A stretch of 5,675 nt of DNA, from assembly GCA_003132605.1 (NCBI GenBank), contig PKYJ01000101.1:5302-10976 (forward strand). The letters run 5' to 3'. This DNA comes from Peptococcaceae bacterium (GTDB lineage Bacteria > Bacillota > DSM-12270 > Thermacetogeniales > Thermacetogeniaceae). The notes under the pieces are model-generated. The model worked only from the letters and a program-made list of their open reading frames with translations. It searched no databases and was not told the origin of the DNA. This document shows, piece after piece, positions 5,242 to 5,675 of this stretch. A program made the translations under genes and the position numbers. Position 1 is the stretch's first letter. Every line of letters begins with the position of its first letter.

Positions 5242-5675
5242 ATGAGCGACGAGACCAAGATTATGTTGGAAGAGAAAGAGATCCCGCAGGCATGGTACAA
5301 CATCCAGGCCGACCTGCCCAACCCCCTGTCCCCGCCTTTAAACCCCGCCACCAAGCAGCCGGCAGGACCGGGAGACCTGGCAGCTATCTTCCCGATGGAC
5401 CTGATCGCCCAGGAAATGTCAACAGAGCGGTGGATCGATATCCCGGGAGAGGTTCTGGATATCTATCGCCTGTGGAGGCCGACTCCGGTTTTCCGGGCAA
5501 AGCGCCTGGAAAAGGCGCTCCAGACGCCGGCCGCTATCTACTACAAGTATGAGGGCGTCAGCCCGGCGGGCAGCCACAAGCCGAATACGGCGATCCCCCA
5601 GGCCTATTACAACAAGAAGGCCGGCATCAACAGATTGACTACCGAGACCGGCGCCGGTCAGTGGGGCAGCGCGCT
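5242..5675 (+). CDS. trpB: TrpB2-type tryptophan synthase beta chain, N-terminal part (cut by window end)
   Basis: The beta chain is a PLP enzyme of the cytosol that joins indole and L-serine to make L-tryptophan. Only 144 codons of about 450 are in the window and the frame is open to the last base. The N-terminus has the TrpB2-type block WYNIQADLPNPLSPPLNP (18-35), which the shorter classical TrpB1 lacks. RPTPVFRAKRLEKAL (79-93), YYKYEGVSPAGSHKPNTA (100-117) and TETGAGQWGSA (134-144) follow. Lys113 in GSHKPN is the expected PLP Schiff-base lysine, and Glu135 in TETGAGQ corresponds to the catalytic glutamate (Glu109 of Salmonella TrpB). I chose ATG 5242 because it gives the normal TrpB2 N-terminus; the gaggag ribosome site (5224-5229) is 12 nt away, rather far. 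It has its own promoter. TrpB2 enzymes often act without TrpA and may salvage free indole; no trpA is visible here. Confidence 0.93.
   Translation, partial: MSDETKIMLEEKEIPQAWYNIQADLPNPLSPPLNPATKQPAGPGDLAAIFPMDLIAQEMSTERWIDIPGEVLDIYRLWRPTPVFRAKRLEKALQTPAAIYYKYEGVSPAGSHKPNTAIPQAYYNKKAGINRLTTETGAGQWGSA

Noticed and set aside
5217..5552. Plus-strand open frame beginning in the trpB leader
   Set aside because: Its product is low-complexity Arg/Pro/Gly sequence overlapping trpB in another frame, where the TrpB frame shows clear catalytic motifs.
1..5675. CRISPR arrays, tRNA/rRNA genes, insertion sequences, phage or toxin-antitoxin genes
   Set aside because: Almost the whole window is explained by ordinary conserved genes. 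I found no regularly spaced repeats, no tRNA-like cloverleaf in the gaps, no transposase frame and no terminal inverted repeats.

Overview
The window looks like chromosome from an anaerobic, endospore-forming member of the Firmicutes (class Clostridia), and its fairly GC-rich coding sequence would suit a Pelotomaculum/Desulfotomaculum/Moorella-like lineage. Three things point this way: a compact spoVA locus, which means endospores; a three-gene set of the 2-hydroxyacyl-CoA dehydratase activase superfamily, whose characterised members are oxygen-labile iron-sulfur proteins of strict anaerobes; and a TrpB2-type tryptophan synthase beta chain. The genus is an inference from gene content, not from any search.

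Layout: every gene I accept is on the + strand. Positions 1-60 may be the last 19 codons of an upstream gene, followed by a 12-bp hairpin (72-100). Positions 154-2044 hold spoVAC, spoVAD and spoVAE (spoVAEB), packed with gaps of 9 and 4 nt. After only 32 nt comes a second compact block (2077-5140). It holds two paralogous HgdA/HgdB-like cysteine proteins (328 and 364 aa; DUF2229/COG3580-like and COG3581-like) and then a BadF/BadG/BcrA/HgdC-type ATPase of 328 aa. These three genes overlap at their stop/start codons. A clear sigma-A type promoter (TTGACA-N18-TAAAAT, 5162-5191) then opens a new unit. It drives a TrpB2-type tryptophan synthase beta chain, which is cut off by the window end after 144 codons but already shows the PLP lysine and the catalytic glutamate.

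How the genes work together: SpoVAC, SpoVAD and SpoVAE are the conserved core of the machinery that moves Ca-dipicolinic acid into the forespore and lets it out at germination. SpoVAD is the soluble DPA-binding thiolase-fold subunit; SpoVAC and SpoVAE are membrane subunits. The ATPase should be a [4Fe-4S] homodimer that injects a low-potential electron, at the cost of ATP, into a partner iron-sulfur protein. The two paralogous genes just upstream of it look like that partner. No canonical hydroxyacyl-CoA dehydratase, CoA-transferase or other pathway gene lies beside them, so the substrate is unknown.

The most interesting point is the tight, same-strand placement of this uncharacterised ATP-driven redox module directly behind spoVA, with no visible terminator or promoter between them. 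Co-transcription, and so a sporulation or germination role, is a testable inference and not something the sequence proves.
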